NCBI GenBank assembly: GCA_024803745.1
Contig: JANJXV010000004.1
Coordinates: forward strand, 46,375,358-46,439,357
Direction: 5' to 3'
From: Megascapheus bottae
Taxonomy: Eukaryota; Chordata; Mammalia; Rodentia; Geomyidae
DNA length: 64,000 nt
The notes beneath the pieces are model-generated. The model was not told the origin of the DNA. It saw only the letters and a list, made by a program, of their open reading frames with translations, and made no database searches. A program made the position numbers and the translations under genes. Positions 33,850-44,874 of this stretch are shown here, piece by piece (positions within the stretch are counted from its first letter, which is position 1; each line of letters starts with the position of its first letter).

Positions 33850-34035
33850 AACTAAAAAAATACATTGCACATTTTTAGTATTTTTTTCATCTTTTAACTT
33901 CACTCATGGAGTTATTGTTATTATTTTGGGGGCTTTTTATATCTAGGAAGCTATATATATTCATGTAGTTTTAGTTACCAATATTTTTCTTTACCTGCAA
34001 TGTAATGTAGAGAAAATGGATGTTTTCAGATCTTA
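33850..34035 (-). mobile_element. Ancient L1 fragment, part 2
   Basis: CATCTTTTAACTTCACTCAT and the following T-rich text could continue the fragment at 33290-33430 after the intervening younger insertions. The similarity is weak. Confidence 0.3.
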
Positions 34036-34059
34036 CTATTTTTTGAATCTTTTTAAAAT

Positions 34060-34212
34060 ATTGTAATGTATAGAGTGTTTACTATTATATTCCCCAGATA
34101 GCAGGCGCATTACTTCTTACACATTGATACCCCTTCTCATGTTTTTGTCCCCATTTCCCTCCCCTCCAAATCATCTTCTTTCCCCTTCCATTTCCTATTT
34201 GAAATAAATAAA
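34060..34212 (-). mobile_element. L1 3' end fragment
   Basis: Plus-strand landmarks CCAGATAGCAGGCGCATTAC, ACACATTGATACCCCTTCTC and CCCCATTTCCCTCCCCTCC are the reverse of the L1 3' terminus and polypurine block. No target-site duplication was found. Confidence 0.82.
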
Positions 34213-34257
34213 AGCTTAACTCTATCAATGACTTGTCAACTCCCCCCCCCCCGCCAA

Positions 34258-34575
34258 TGGATGGGCAACAGTGGCTCATATTTGTAGTCATAGTTACTCA
34301 GGGAGTTGAGATCTGAGGACTATAGTTCAAAGCTAGCCCAGTCAGGAAAGTCTATGAGACTCTTATCTCCCATCAATTACTCTGAAAAAGCCAAGCCAGA
34401 AGTAGCACTGTGGCCCAAATGGTAGAGCACTAAGCTAAAGAAGCACCAGGACAGCACATACGCCCAGAGTTCAATCCCCAGAATCAACCAAAACAAAAAG
34501 ACAAAAAACAAAACAAAAAAGAAAACAGCCTTCCCTAAACAAACAACTCCACCAAAAAAAAAAAAAACCAACAAA
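34258..34575 (+). mobile_element. B1-like/Geo composite SINE with long A-rich tail
   Basis: Left (CAGTGGCTCATATTTGTAGT, GTTGAGATCTGAGGACTATA) and right halves (GTGGCCCAAATGGTAGAGCA, GAGTTCAATCCCCAG) are followed by about 80 bases of A/C-rich tail up to an A-run at 34553-34566. Confidence 0.9.
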
Positions 34576-35320
34576 ACCCTACCAGTGTAGGTTTGAACAA
34601 GTTACCCAAGTTACATTTCTTTTACCTATAAAATAAGGGTGACACGTGCTTTACTATGGATACTTAATAATGCTTTATTATAGATGCTTAATAAGGCCAT
34701 GCCTGAAGAGTTGGGAATATTATCAGATGCAGTAAATGTGTAAGTTAATAAAAATTAACAGTTCCTGTTATCATTGGAGATTAGATATAATACAGAGAAT
34801 TGCAACTAAAGTACATTTATATGTTCAAGTTTAAAGAGAATATTACAAATAAGCAGAATTAACCATCTGGGGAAATGAAAGGACACAAAATGCCAAGACT
34901 GAAGATATAAAGGGAGAGAAGAAAACAAATTAGTGCAAAACCACCTGTAAGTTGTAATAGAAAACAAGCTTTGGTGTTTGAGCCTCTCCATTGCGAAAGC
35001 CAAATAAGGTATGGACACATTTAAAAGAAAATCAAGTGGCACCATCTTCTAGGAAGAAGACTTTTCTGGGCTTCCTGAGAGTAAATTTAGAACATCAGAA
35101 TATCTTCCTTATTGTAATGAAAAATTAATATACATAGGGGGCTGTAGGATCCTGTAGAACAAGAGATCAGGAATTGCTTGGGAAGGGTCTAGGAAGGTAG
35201 AATGGAATCCAAAATGAGCACAGAGGATGAAGGTTTCATTTTAAATAAATATGTAAATCAAACAGGTAGTTTTGAGATCTCTGCACATGTCATTCATCTA
35301 CTCACACAACAGCATTACAT
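34576..35320. other. Noncoding stretch, nothing recognised
   Basis: No transposon or exon is recognised. A 15-base segment near 34650 is repeated near 34680 (ATACTTAATAATGC / ATGCTTAATAAGGC). Confidence 0.4.
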
Positions 35321-35737
35321 AAAAAACTTGCCACACAGACCCAAAGGAACATAGGCTCAATTAGTACACATCTAGGGCTCTCCTAGCAGAGGATTACAAT
35401 AGCGCAAAACCTAGATACATAAGGTCATACAGGATGAGAGTAAATGGAAGAATCTCTAGGATATGGAAATAAAAGGTTTATCTTATGTGATTGTTGTTCT
35501 TAATATACTATGTTATTTCTCTTCTCTTTTGTTGCTCTTTGGTTAATCTCATATTGTTTCCTGGCATATTGAATATATGTTTATTTGAAATAGGAAAGGG
35601 AAGGGGAAAAGCAAGATGATTGGGAGGGGGTGGGGGGACAAAACATGAGAAGGGGTATCAGTGTGTGAGAAGTAATGCACCTACTACCTGGCGAATGTAA
35701 CTCTATACATTACAATTTAAAAAAAAAACTTGGCACA
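35321..35737 (+). mobile_element. 5'-truncated L1, 3' UTR only
   Basis: The body starts in the sequence just before the ORF2 stop region (ACCCAAAGGAACATAGGCTC) and lacks an internal piece relative to the copy at 24 kb. It ends with AATTTAAAAAAAAAA. The target-site duplication is 14/15 identical: AAAAAACTTGCCACA at 35321-35335 and AAAAAACTTGGCACA at 35723-35737. Confidence 0.93.
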
Positions 35738-36074
35738 AGGCAGACGAATTATCTTCTTGGTTTAGGTTTAGGATGCCTTAGGTTCCCTTTGCTGAGACTG
35801 CACTCCTTCCTTTTGCTATTATTTGAAGAGCTGTTGCCTCTCCAGAATGGGAGAAAACCATTAGGTTACAATTAGTATTAGTGTCATTATTCAGTAGTTG
35901 TCATCCTAACTTTCATCAGTAATAGTTTGGCGTCACACTCAAGAAGACTTTCATGATCCTGAGATTTAAGCATATTTTTGTTTATTATTTTATTCCTTGA
36001 GCTTTCATGGCGGAATCATTTCACATTAGAGTTTTCATATTAAAGTTTTATTCAAAAAATTTACAAACATATCT

Positions 36075-36291
36075 GTTTCCCCAAGTCATGGGGCTTGAAC
36101 TTGGCCTGGACGCTGTCCTTGAGTTCCTCAGCTTAGGCTACTGCCCTACCCTTGAGCCAAGCCCTACTTCAGGTTAATTGGAGATAGGAATCTGAGGTTC
36201 TTTTGTATCTGGCCTGGCTTTGAACCTTGATCCTCAGATCTCAGCCTCCTGAGTAGCTGGGATTACAGGTGTGAGCCACCGCACTGGCTCC
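36075..36291 (-). mobile_element. B1-like/Geo composite SINE
   Basis: The 5' half is well preserved: plus-strand GATCCTCAGATCTCAGCCTC, TGAGTAGCTGGGATTACAGG, TGTGAGCCACCGCACTGGCT. The Geo part is shortened near the linker (CAAGCCCTACTTCAGGTTAA). Confidence 0.92.
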
Positions 36292-36958
36292 CCAACTTCT
36301 TTTGTAAGCTCCTGTATATCCGTTTGCCCTTCCAGCTAGCACACAGACAACCCAAGCTTGCTGAACCTTGGTAATGAGTGTTCTGGGATATTGATTACAG
36401 GGGCTAGTTCCTTCTACTTTGATCTGACTTTTGTTTTACTTTGTTTTCAATGGTGTCAGCTATGACTGAAGTAGGTGGATGAAGCCTCTCTCAAGTGGTC
36501 AGCTCCCTCTACAGTTGGCAGCAGACTCAGGAAGCCTCCCTGAGGACATGCCTGTCAGACAATAAACACAGGTCATGACTCCAAACCCTGTGACTGCAGG
36601 GATCCTAATGGTTACTTCCTTGTAAGCATACGAATCTCCCCCTCCTCATGGAAATGGCCTATCACTTCCATCACTGGCTTAGAGAGGTCAGAGACTAACT
36701 GATGATAAGGAGCTAGTGCTCTTTGCTTTTAACCCCAGTAATTGGCTGGGTTGCCTGTGAGTAGTGAGGGCTCTGTTTCCTCATTGCCTTCAATCCTATG
36801 TTTGAGTGCTTTTCAGAGAATGGAGAAGCTCAAGTAAAGGCAAAAGTTTCCTTACTTCAGTTAATACATTTGTAAACACATCCCACCCACTGTGTTTACT
36901 TATCGGTTTATGGGATGATTCTAGTTTCTACAAGCAAGGGCAAATAGGCAACCTTTGT
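36292..36958. other. Noncoding stretch, nothing recognised
   Basis: No transposon or exon is recognised. Confidence 0.4.
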
Positions 36959-37390
36959 CTCTCTCGACCTAACTTCCTTTACTTAATATAGTTTTATTCC
37001 AAGTCTTTTATTTCTTTACAAATGCTATACTGTCATTCTCTCTAATGGATGAGTAAAATTGCATTGTGTATGTATGCACCCTATTTTTCATGATTCATTC
37101 ATCCATTGAAGGGCATCTGGGCTGATTCTACTTATTGGCTATGGTGAATAGTGCTGCAATGAACAAAGTGGTCATAGTGGCTTCAATGTAACCTGGTTTT
37201 TGGTCTTTTGGGCAAATACCTAGGAGTAGAATTCCTAGGATATAGAGAAGTTCTATGTTGAATTGTTGAATTTTTTTTTGACTAACATCTATAACTGCTT
37301 TCCAGAGTAGAAGAACAAATGTACTCTCTCACAACTGTAATAGGCTACATTCTTGCCAGCTTTTGTCTGTTTTCTTGATGATGTAGTACA
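36959..37390 (-). mobile_element. Older L1 ORF2 3' fragment
   Basis: Plus-strand landmarks GAAGGGCATCTGGGCTGATT, GCTATGGTGAATAGTGCTGC, TTTGGGCAAATACCTAGGAG and AACTGCTTTCCAGAGTAG are the reverse of ORF2. It shows many changes and a T-run insertion near 37271, so it is older than the 14-kb copy. No reading frame survives. Confidence 0.85.
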
Positions 37391-37431
37391 TTCAAGGGAA
37401 AACTCAGTGTTCTCCCTTAGAAAGGTAAAGT

Positions 37432-37590
37432 CAGTTAGGACACTAGTAGTTCATGTCTCTAACCCTAGCTACTCAGGAGGCTGAAATCTGAGAATCATGC
37501 TTAGAGGCCATGCTTAGAGGCCATTCTGGGCAGAAGTCTATGAGACTCTTATTTTTAATTAACCCCCCCCAAAACCATGCACACATAAAA
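37432..37590 (+). mobile_element. B1-like SINE left half with 15-bp tandem duplication
   Basis: CCCTAGCTACTCAGGAGGCT and TATGAGACTCTTAT match the composite family's left half. CATGCTTAGAGGC occurs twice in tandem at about 37497-37526. The tRNA-like half is absent; a C-run and A-rich text end the element. Confidence 0.82.
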
Positions 37591-37594
37591 AAGT

Positions 37595-37905
37595 TTTATC
37601 TTGTATGATTGTTGTTCTTAATGTGCTATGTTATTTCTCTTCTCTTTTGTTGCCCTTTGGTTAATCTCATATTGTTACTGTATCTGACTTTGTTACCTTG
37701 TATATTGTATATATGTGCATTTGTTTATTTGAAATAGGAAAGGGAAGGAGGAAAACAAGATGATTGGAAGGGGGTGGGGGGACGGAAATGGGGACAAAAC
37801 ATGAGAAGGGGTATCAACGTGTGAGAAGTAATGCATCTACTATCTGGTGAATGTAACCGTAACCCCCTCTACACATTGCCTCAACAATAAAAAGAAAAAG
37901 AAAAG
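37595..37905 (+). mobile_element. 5'-truncated L1, 3' UTR only
   Basis: It matches the second 3' UTR type (as at 24.2 and 35.5 kb), from TGATTGTTGTTCTTAATG through the G-rich block at 37739-37791 to CAATAAAAAG and an AAAAG-rich tail, in which a SINE sits. Confidence 0.9.
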
Positions 37906-37913
37906 AAAAGAAT

Positions 37914-38135
37914 GGGGCCGGGAGTTTGGCCTAGTGGTAGAGTGCTTGCCTAGCGTGCACGAAGACCCAGGTTCGATTCCTCAGTATCACATACATAGCA
38001 AAAAGCCAGAATTGATGCTGAGGCTCAAATGGTAGAGCTCGAGCCTTGAGAAAGTCCAAGAACAGTGCTCAGGCCCTGAGCTCAAGCCTGGGACTGGCAA
38101 AAAAAAAAGAAAGGAAAAGAAAAGAAAAGAGTTAA
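37914..38135 (+). mobile_element. IDL-Geo-like dimeric SINE with intact promoter boxes
   Basis: The left monomer has an A box (TGGCCTAGTGG, 37927-37937) and an exact B box GGTTCGATTCC (37970-37980), both matching tRNA-type RNA polymerase III promoters. The right monomer keeps GAGGCTCAAATGGTAGAGCT and GAGCTCAAGCC. The tail is A/G-rich (to 38131). Similar AAAAG-rich text flanks both sides, so the insertion probably went into the L1 tail; the exact target-site duplication is not resolvable. Confidence 0.95.
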
Positions 38136-40727
38136 AGTCCAACAGAACAATTATGAGGAAACGAGTACTTGTAATGGGTGGTGCGGGATGAGCAGGAGGT
38201 GGGTAGACAAATGAAAAGGAGAAGGGGAGAGAGTGCTGTGAAGAATTCAATATATATCCTACAAAAGTAAGAAAAGTAAGGGAAGGGATGGGTTCAGAGG
38301 GATTGGAAAGAATGTTGAGAGGGGTGACACGGATCAAGATACATTGTATTTATAAACTGCTTTGTTAAATAGCCACCCCTTTGAATAACCGTCAAAAGAT
38401 TAGAAGAAAACAGAAACAGATTCCTTCTTCTGAACCCTGGACTTCAATGACCACTATAGGTCCTCAGTTGTTCTGTTTTCATTTTGGTCTTTCTCTTATC
38501 CCACAGCCTCAGGAGAGGGTAGGCAGGAGAAGAAAAAGAAAATTCACAGAAATGACTCCTCCCTTCATAGAATGGAGTCCTCAGTCCTTTTCCCTTTCAA
38601 TCCCTCTTTTCATTCATTACCTAACATAATCTGATTTATATCACTGCTTATTCATGTAAAATATGTCTTCCTGTATTACCTTGCAAATTAAATAAAAGTA
38701 ATAGTGTCATATACCTTTTCTTCTACTTTATCACCCTAGGAAAAGAGTATTTCATACATAGTAAGGAGTCACTAAAGATGTTTAATTATATGTATAAATA
38801 ACATCATGTTGAACTTTTTTGACAGCACTAAACATGTTCAGTGAGTAAAAATCATATAAAATAGCCAGGAATCAAGACAGGTATTGCTGATATCCCCATC
38901 TACCCACATGATCTGTGTCTGGATGCATGCTCACTGGGTACCTGACTCTTAGAAGTAGCAGAGCTCATAATTTCTGCACACCTCCCAAAACATCTCTTTC
39001 TGCAGAATTACAATTCCTGTATAGATATACAATAAATATTTGCAGATAATGAATTGAAGTTAGAAGCACACTGATGCTAATTGAATCATTATTCTAGTGG
39101 GGACTTAGCTCTCACCATTGCAAATACCATGTGGTAGCAATTTCAGTAGCTATTATATGATACACAAAGTCCTTGAAAATCCAGTGGGTTCATTTTCACT
39201 AGTGGGTTAGGTGCAGATGTCATGTGGTAGGGAATACAATTGACCTTTTCCCCTTGAGATTTCCTATTTGTCTTTACAGATTCCAGGAAGTTCTGGAGCT
39301 CTGTAGAAGCCTACACAACCAAGGATGTGGGGAAGAGGGGAGGAATAGGAAGAAAATATTGAACTTGATATACCTATGTGATATTGCATGCTTCTCAATA
39401 CTAGTGAACACACGGGCTCCGTGTGCAAAGCCCAGCTGCACTGACTCATTTAGTTAGAGAAGAGAGGCAGATGGAGGAAGTGAGCACTAGTTTCTCTGCA
39501 GAAGAGGAGATGGATCAGATGCCCATGAGGTACTGGTGAATAACTTTCTTCAGGTTCACTAAGGATAAGGAAACAAACAATCACCTCACAAAACCCAGAA
39601 CAACAACATTTGGGTTAACAGTGACAGTAGACGGACTGACGTAAGTGCAGGGGCCATATTTTCTAAACTGGCAATTGAGACACATGGTCTGACACATGAT
39701 CTGACAGATGGAGGGAATATTTTGGATGACGACTATCCTAGAAAAACCTTTTGCAGATGGTATAGGTATAGCATACAAGCATGGGCATGTAACTTGGGAG
39801 AGGGGCAGGGCAAGGAGGAAATGCCATGCACTTCTTTGAAATATTTTTCCCAGGGTCACATATTCCACTATTAGAGATTTATTTCTGTGTCCTCTGGGAC
39901 TTTCAGAGATTCCAGCTGGCCTTATGCAAGTGGAACTATTTCTGGGTATGTAAGATCTGAAAATGATTTTAAGATCTAGCTTTTGGGGGATTCATTTCTG
40001 AAAAGGAAAACTATGAAAGATGGGGAACTTGGTGAGGAAGAAGAGGGAGTGATAGGAGGTAAAGAGAAGCATTCTTATACCTTGCCTAGAACTTGCTACA
40101 GCTACAGGTGTTGCCAGATGGTGCCAAAAGTACCCAGGGAAGTTGTGAATCTTGTCCTTGGAGACTTGAAAAATATGATGCTGGCCAAGGGGCTGCCCTG
40201 CTTGGCAAGCTGGAATCAGAGCCAGGGCTGCTCAGCTCACAGTTGAACAGTGAATATGATGTGTAAAGATGCATCAGACCCCTGTCACTAGACCCAGTCC
40301 TGTGGATCACAAGCAAAATACGTGTCAGTGCCATCTTAAGAAGGCAGATTTCCCCCTTTAAAGGCAACAGGGTTTTGTGGGGCAAAATTTGGTGTGAGCT
40401 CATGGCAGAATTCTACATTTCTCCTGCCTGCAATAGTACAAATCAAAATGATGACCTCGTGTTTAAACAAAAAATATGATATCGAAACATGCTGAATTGA
40501 AAAATAATTACTTCATGATTAGCTGAACACTCAAAATGTCTCAGTCTTGTCCTCATTGTATCTTAGGCATAGACTGTTTACATTGTCATCTCTTTGCATT
40601 GTTGAAATACAATGAGTAGAAAGAGAACTGGGACAGTTGAGATCCACAGGGCATACATGGCACTAATGCAAGCTGCGTTACCAGAGAATAAACTCCTTGA
40701 AAGAAGAATCATGTATCCTCCTTCAAC
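38136..40727. other. Repeat-poor noncoding stretch
   Basis: I recognise no SINE, L1 or exon in about 2.6 kb. Frames at 38381-38629, 39224-39457 and 39581-39868 are short, overlap frames on the other strand, and match nothing I know. Confidence 0.45.
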
Positions 40728-40969
40728 TACAAAGTGATTTTTTTTTAATGCCAGTCCTGGGGCTTGAACTCATGGTGCTGTCCGTCAGTTTATGCTCAAG
40801 GCTGGTGTTCTGCCGCTGGTGCCACTGCTCCATTTCTGGCATTTTGGTGGTTAATTGGCTGTAAGAATCTCTTAGACTGGCTTTATACTGCAATCCTCTG
40901 ATCTCAGCTCCCCAAGTAGCTGGGCTTACAGGTCAGAGATACTGGTGGCCAGCTTACAAAGTGATTTTT
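40728..40969 (-). mobile_element. B1-like/Geo composite SINE with clear target-site duplication
   Basis: A minus-strand copy flanked by a perfect 15-bp repeat TACAAAGTGATTTTT at 40728-40742 and 40955-40969. It is the best-delimited member of this family here, and it shows that the B1-like and Geo parts moved as one unit. Confidence 0.95.
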
Positions 40970-41034
40970 AATACAGCAGATCATTATGCAGTTTATGAGT
41001 GGAAGAGATTAAAATTAATTTTAAACTTGCCTTT

Positions 41035-42523
41035 AGAAATATTCTGTCAGGAACTGGTTAAGCACCTGCAGAAAACTAAAGCTGGATCCTTCTTTGTCAC
41101 CTTGCACTAGAATTAACTCCAAATGGATCAAAGACCTGGAGGTAAAAGCTGACACACTGAAAACTCTACAGGAAGGAATAGGAGATACACTAGGCCTCCT
41201 TGGCACAGGTCGAAACTTTCTTAATAAGGACCAAGAATCACAACAAATCAGAGAAAGGCTGGATAAATGGGACTGCATTAAACTGCAGAGCTTTTGTATG
41301 GCAAAGGACATAGCTAGTAAACTAATCAGGAAGCCTACAGAGTGGGAGAAGATCTTCACCAACCAAACAATGGACAAAGGCCTCATATCTAAAATACATC
41401 AACAACTCAAAAAATTGAATCACTCCAAAACTAACCTCCAAAGTAACAACCATCCCATTAAAAAATGGGCCAAAGACTTAAAGAGAGTCTTCTCTGAAGA
41501 AGAAACAAAAATGGCCTATAGACACATGAAGAAATGCTCAACATCTCTGGCCATAAAAGAAATGTAAATCAAAACAACTCTAAGATTCCACCTCACTCCA
41601 GTTAGAATGGCCAGGATCAGGAAAACTAATAACAACAGATGCTGGAGGGGATGTGGCCAGGAGGGATCACTACTACACTGTTGGTGGGAGTGCAAACTCA
41701 TTCAACCATTATGGAAAGCAGTATGGCAGTGCCTCACAAGGCTAAACATAGAACTCCCCTATGACCCAGCAATTCCACTACTTGGCATTTACCCAACCAT
41801 CCAGAAACAAGGGCATACTAAATCCACTAGTACAACAATGTTCATTGCAGCACTATTTACCATAGCAAAGATATGGAACCAACCCAGATGTCCCTCAGTT
41901 GATGAGTGGATCAACAAGATGTGGTATTTGTACACAATGGAATTCTATGCTGCTGTCAGAAAGAATGACATTGCCCCATTTGTTAGGAAATGGAAAGACT
42001 TAGAAAAAATCATATTAAGTGAAGTAAGCCAGACTCAAGGGAACTTAGGCTCAATGGTTTCCCTCATTCGTCATAATCAGTAGAAACCTTGGGCTCTACT
42101 AGCAGAGATCTGCAATAGACCAAAATCTTGATACATAAGGCCATATAATGTGAAGCTAATTGAAAGGACCTCCAGGATATTGAAAGAAAAGCCATATAAT
42201 GAATGATTGTTGTCCTTAATGTACTATGTTGTCACTCATCTCCTTTGCTGTCCCTTGGTTATCTCATATTGTTATAGTATCTCACTTTGTTATCTGATAT
42301 ATTGAATTTATTTGTATTTGGATATTTGAAAGTTGATAGGGAAGGGGGGAAAACCAAGATGGGTGGGGGTGTGGGGGGGGAGGGAAATGGGTACCAAGAC
42401 ATGTGAAAGGGTATCAATGTATGTGAATTAATAAACCTTCTATCTGGAAAATATCATGTAACCCTTTTACTAATTACAATAAAAAAATAAATAAATTAAA
42501 AAAAAAGAAATATTCTGTCAGGA
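41035..42523 (+). mobile_element. 5'-truncated L1 with perfect 18-bp target-site duplication
   Basis: The body 41053-42505 holds the last third of ORF2, the 3' UTR and an A-rich tail (42479-42505). The perfect duplication AGAAATATTCTGTCAGGA flanks it at 41035-41052 and 42506-42523. The upstream copy follows TTT, matching L1 endonuclease preference (TT/AAAA-like). The 3' UTR has a G-rich block at 42339-42391 able to form a G-quadruplex. It is the youngest-looking L1 in the window. Confidence 0.97.
41055..42083 (+). pseudogene. L1 ORF2 C-terminal fragment, one nonsense codon
   Basis: The frame runs 343 codons from the truncation to the natural ORF2 stop. Landmarks in order: [65 protein letters not shown], then TAA at 41565-41567, then [16 protein letters not shown]...LLHCWWEC (the C-terminal cysteine/histidine-rich block), [30 protein letters not shown]. 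The TAA replaces the glutamine codon kept in the 14-kb copy, so one C-to-T change explains it. The endonuclease and reverse transcriptase domains are lost to truncation, so no active enzyme can be made. Confidence 0.96.
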
Positions 42524-42527
42524 TCTA

Positions 42528-42771
42528 CATGTCATGACACATGATTGTAATCTAAGCCATGTGGGAATGGAGGGTAGGAGAATTAGGAGAATGGCAGGTC
42601 AAGACCTGATAATGAAAACAGAATTATCTTCCCATCATTAACTTCTATTTAGCATAGCAAAAAGGAATAGGAAGTGGCCCTGTTGCTCAGAGTGATAGAA
42701 TGCTAGCCTAGAGCTGAAGAGCTTAGGGACAGAGCCCAAGCCTAGAGTTCAAGTCCCATGACTGGTAAAAC
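42528..42771 (+). mobile_element. B1-like/Geo composite SINE (diverged left half)
   Basis: The right half is clear (GAAGTGGCCCTGTTGCTCAG, GAGCTGAAGAGCTTAGGGAC, GAGTTCAAGTCCCATGACTG). The left half is weaker (CATGATTGTAATCTAAGCCA, GTCAAGACCTGATAATG). It lies immediately 3' of the L1. Confidence 0.8.
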
Positions 42772-42791
42772 AGGGGGGGGGGTTGGGGGGG
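42772..42791. repeat. G-run at a SINE tail
   Basis: Ten G, two T, then seven G: a G-rich tract where a SINE tail would be expected. Confidence 0.85.
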
Positions 42792-43321
42792 ACAGATAAA
42801 ACTAACAGCATCTATCTGCTTTACAAAAATTAATTCTACAATTTAGTTTCTGAGAAACAGAACCCTTTGCCATGCCTTTGAGGGGCCCTCTGAGTTTTCC
42901 TCTTAAGTACAGGTAGCATGCTCTTATGCAGCTACTGTTATTAGTGATCTACAAGGAGACAAGGAGATGACTCAGTGAGAGAACACTGACCCATGCTTCC
43001 CTCCATAACTATTTGGTATGACTATAACATCCATTTGAAGTATCCCATCACAGGTGTTAGGACATGATGGATTGGGAATTGAAAAGAGGTTGCTTCTTTC
43101 TTTATTTCCTTTCCTCTTTTTTTTTTGGCCTTTCCTTCTTGTCTCTCTCCCTTACTGTCTTTGTCTTTTTTCTTTGTAAATATACATGGTGTAAGAAACA
43201 CTACTACAATGAGGACTTACCAGATAGTATAAAAATCACCATAGACTTTATAGTTATTTTCAGAATTAGCTTTTCAAATGACAAACAAACCCAAGCTTAC
43301 TGAACTTTGGAATAAGAGAAA

Positions 43322-43400
43322 TTCTCTCTCTGTCTCTGTCTCTCTCTGTCTCTCCCCTCACCTCTCTCTCACACGCACACACACACACACACACACATAC
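43322..43400. repeat. (TC)n/(CA)n compound microsatellite
   Basis: TCTC/TCTG units switch to CA units near 43370. Confidence 0.93.
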
Positions 43401-44438
43401 AGTCCTTCTATAGGTAAGGACTAAAATGAATGATCACTAAAACAATAGATATCTTTATAATTGTGTTAACTAAACATGATTGCCCCTTTTCTTATATAAA
43501 TTAATATTTTAATATACAGAATAGTAATGACTTAATCTCAGAAGTAGGACATAATTGTTATCTATAACACATCAAGAAAACTTAGAAGGAGGACTATCTA
43601 AGATAACAAGGGGCAAGTGGGAATTTGGGGAAAGAGAGAATTTGACATACGGACGTAATTGTTATGAATTTTAAATTATTTACTAAGTATAGTGGTGAGA
43701 TGCTTTTGTTAGTTAATTTAGAAATGTTTCTTAAAAGAGAATATCAAAATGTGGAACAACTTACAGGTATTTTGTATTCTTAAAAACAAAAACAAAAGCA
43801 TTTACAATCCTGGAAAACTCTTGTGAAGATTGGAGGGCTAGTCTTGTCTGGGTGCCTTGGGGCTGATGTAAACACTGCTCAAGGAAAAATTAGGCTTTGC
43901 CAGATGGATGAATTTTGGTTTGCATCTCTCTTTGTTTAATACTTTCTTGTTTTCCTTAAGCAAATTTACTTGCATACTGTTTACAAAGACTCCAGGAGGC
44001 TGCTTACTACTTTAGCTACTCACACAAACAACCTTGACAGTCACAATCTATTTCTTTAGATCCATTCCCACCCTGACAAGTAGGCACTCATCAATTACAG
44101 GCCCTCAGAGGAAATACAAATTTAGCACCATAGAAATGAAAACTAAAGCAATTTGTACCTTTACTATTCCAAGGGGAATCACTCTTGGTCTATTTACTAT
44201 GAAATATTTCCTCTATCTTATATTCTTTCTAAGTTATATCAAAGTCATCGACCAGAACTTGAATCATAATGAGTTGATGACACTCTAGCATGACTGGAAT
44301 CATGTCATCATTATTAGATGACCTAGTTAGCATATGTGGTTAAAATGCCATTGCGTTTTTATTTATTGACTTACTCCAAATGGCATGAATTATATCAGGC
44401 CTCGACTCTGATGTCTTCTTATGATATGTCACAATGTT

Positions 44439-44490
44439 TTTCTTTTTTTCCTTCCTTCCTTCTTTCCTTCCCTCCTTCCTTCCTTTCCCG
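44439..44490. repeat. (TTCC)n-type tract
   Basis: Irregular TTCC/TTTC units, shorter and more degraded than the tract at 45528. Confidence 0.9.
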
Positions 44491-44874
44491 GTTTACTAAC
44501 TATATACTGAACCTTCCACACTACTCAAAAATATTTCTTTACCAACATTATTTTTTCTCTCTATGACTTTTATTATTGATGCTCCTGGAAAAAATGTAAA
44601 CCATGAGCAAAGGCATGTGATAGCCTGTTTCATAACATTGGGTGCGGGGGCTTCAGGAGAAGCATCAGGAGAGCTGTCAGCAAGAGAAGCCAGCTTCTCC
44701 TTTGGTCCAGTGGGTCCAGGTTATGCTCAGTTTTCTGGCTGTCTGCATGTTTGTTGGGTTGTCTCCCAGGTTAGAAATCTAAAAACCACTTCACATCTTT
44801 GCTTACAAATATCAGTGTATAAAGGATGAAAGAATGTAGAATGTATTCTGATTCAGATGCTTCCTCAATTCATT

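Larger units (their letters stand above)
42792..44869. other. Noncoding stretch with simple repeats
   Basis: No exon, SINE or L1 is recognised. It holds a TC/CA composite repeat at 43322-43400 and a CTTC-type tract at 44439-44490. Frames overlapping these are not credible genes. Confidence 0.45.

Noticed and set aside
37914..38099. tRNA gene
   Set aside because: The A and B boxes are tRNA-like, but the sequence cannot form a mature tRNA. It is a dimeric SINE with an A-rich tail.
41055..42083. Functional L1 or host gene of reverse-transcriptase origin
   Set aside because: The element is 5'-truncated, lacking the endonuclease and reverse transcriptase domains, and has an in-frame stop. It has target-site duplications and a tail, so it is an ordinary dead insertion.
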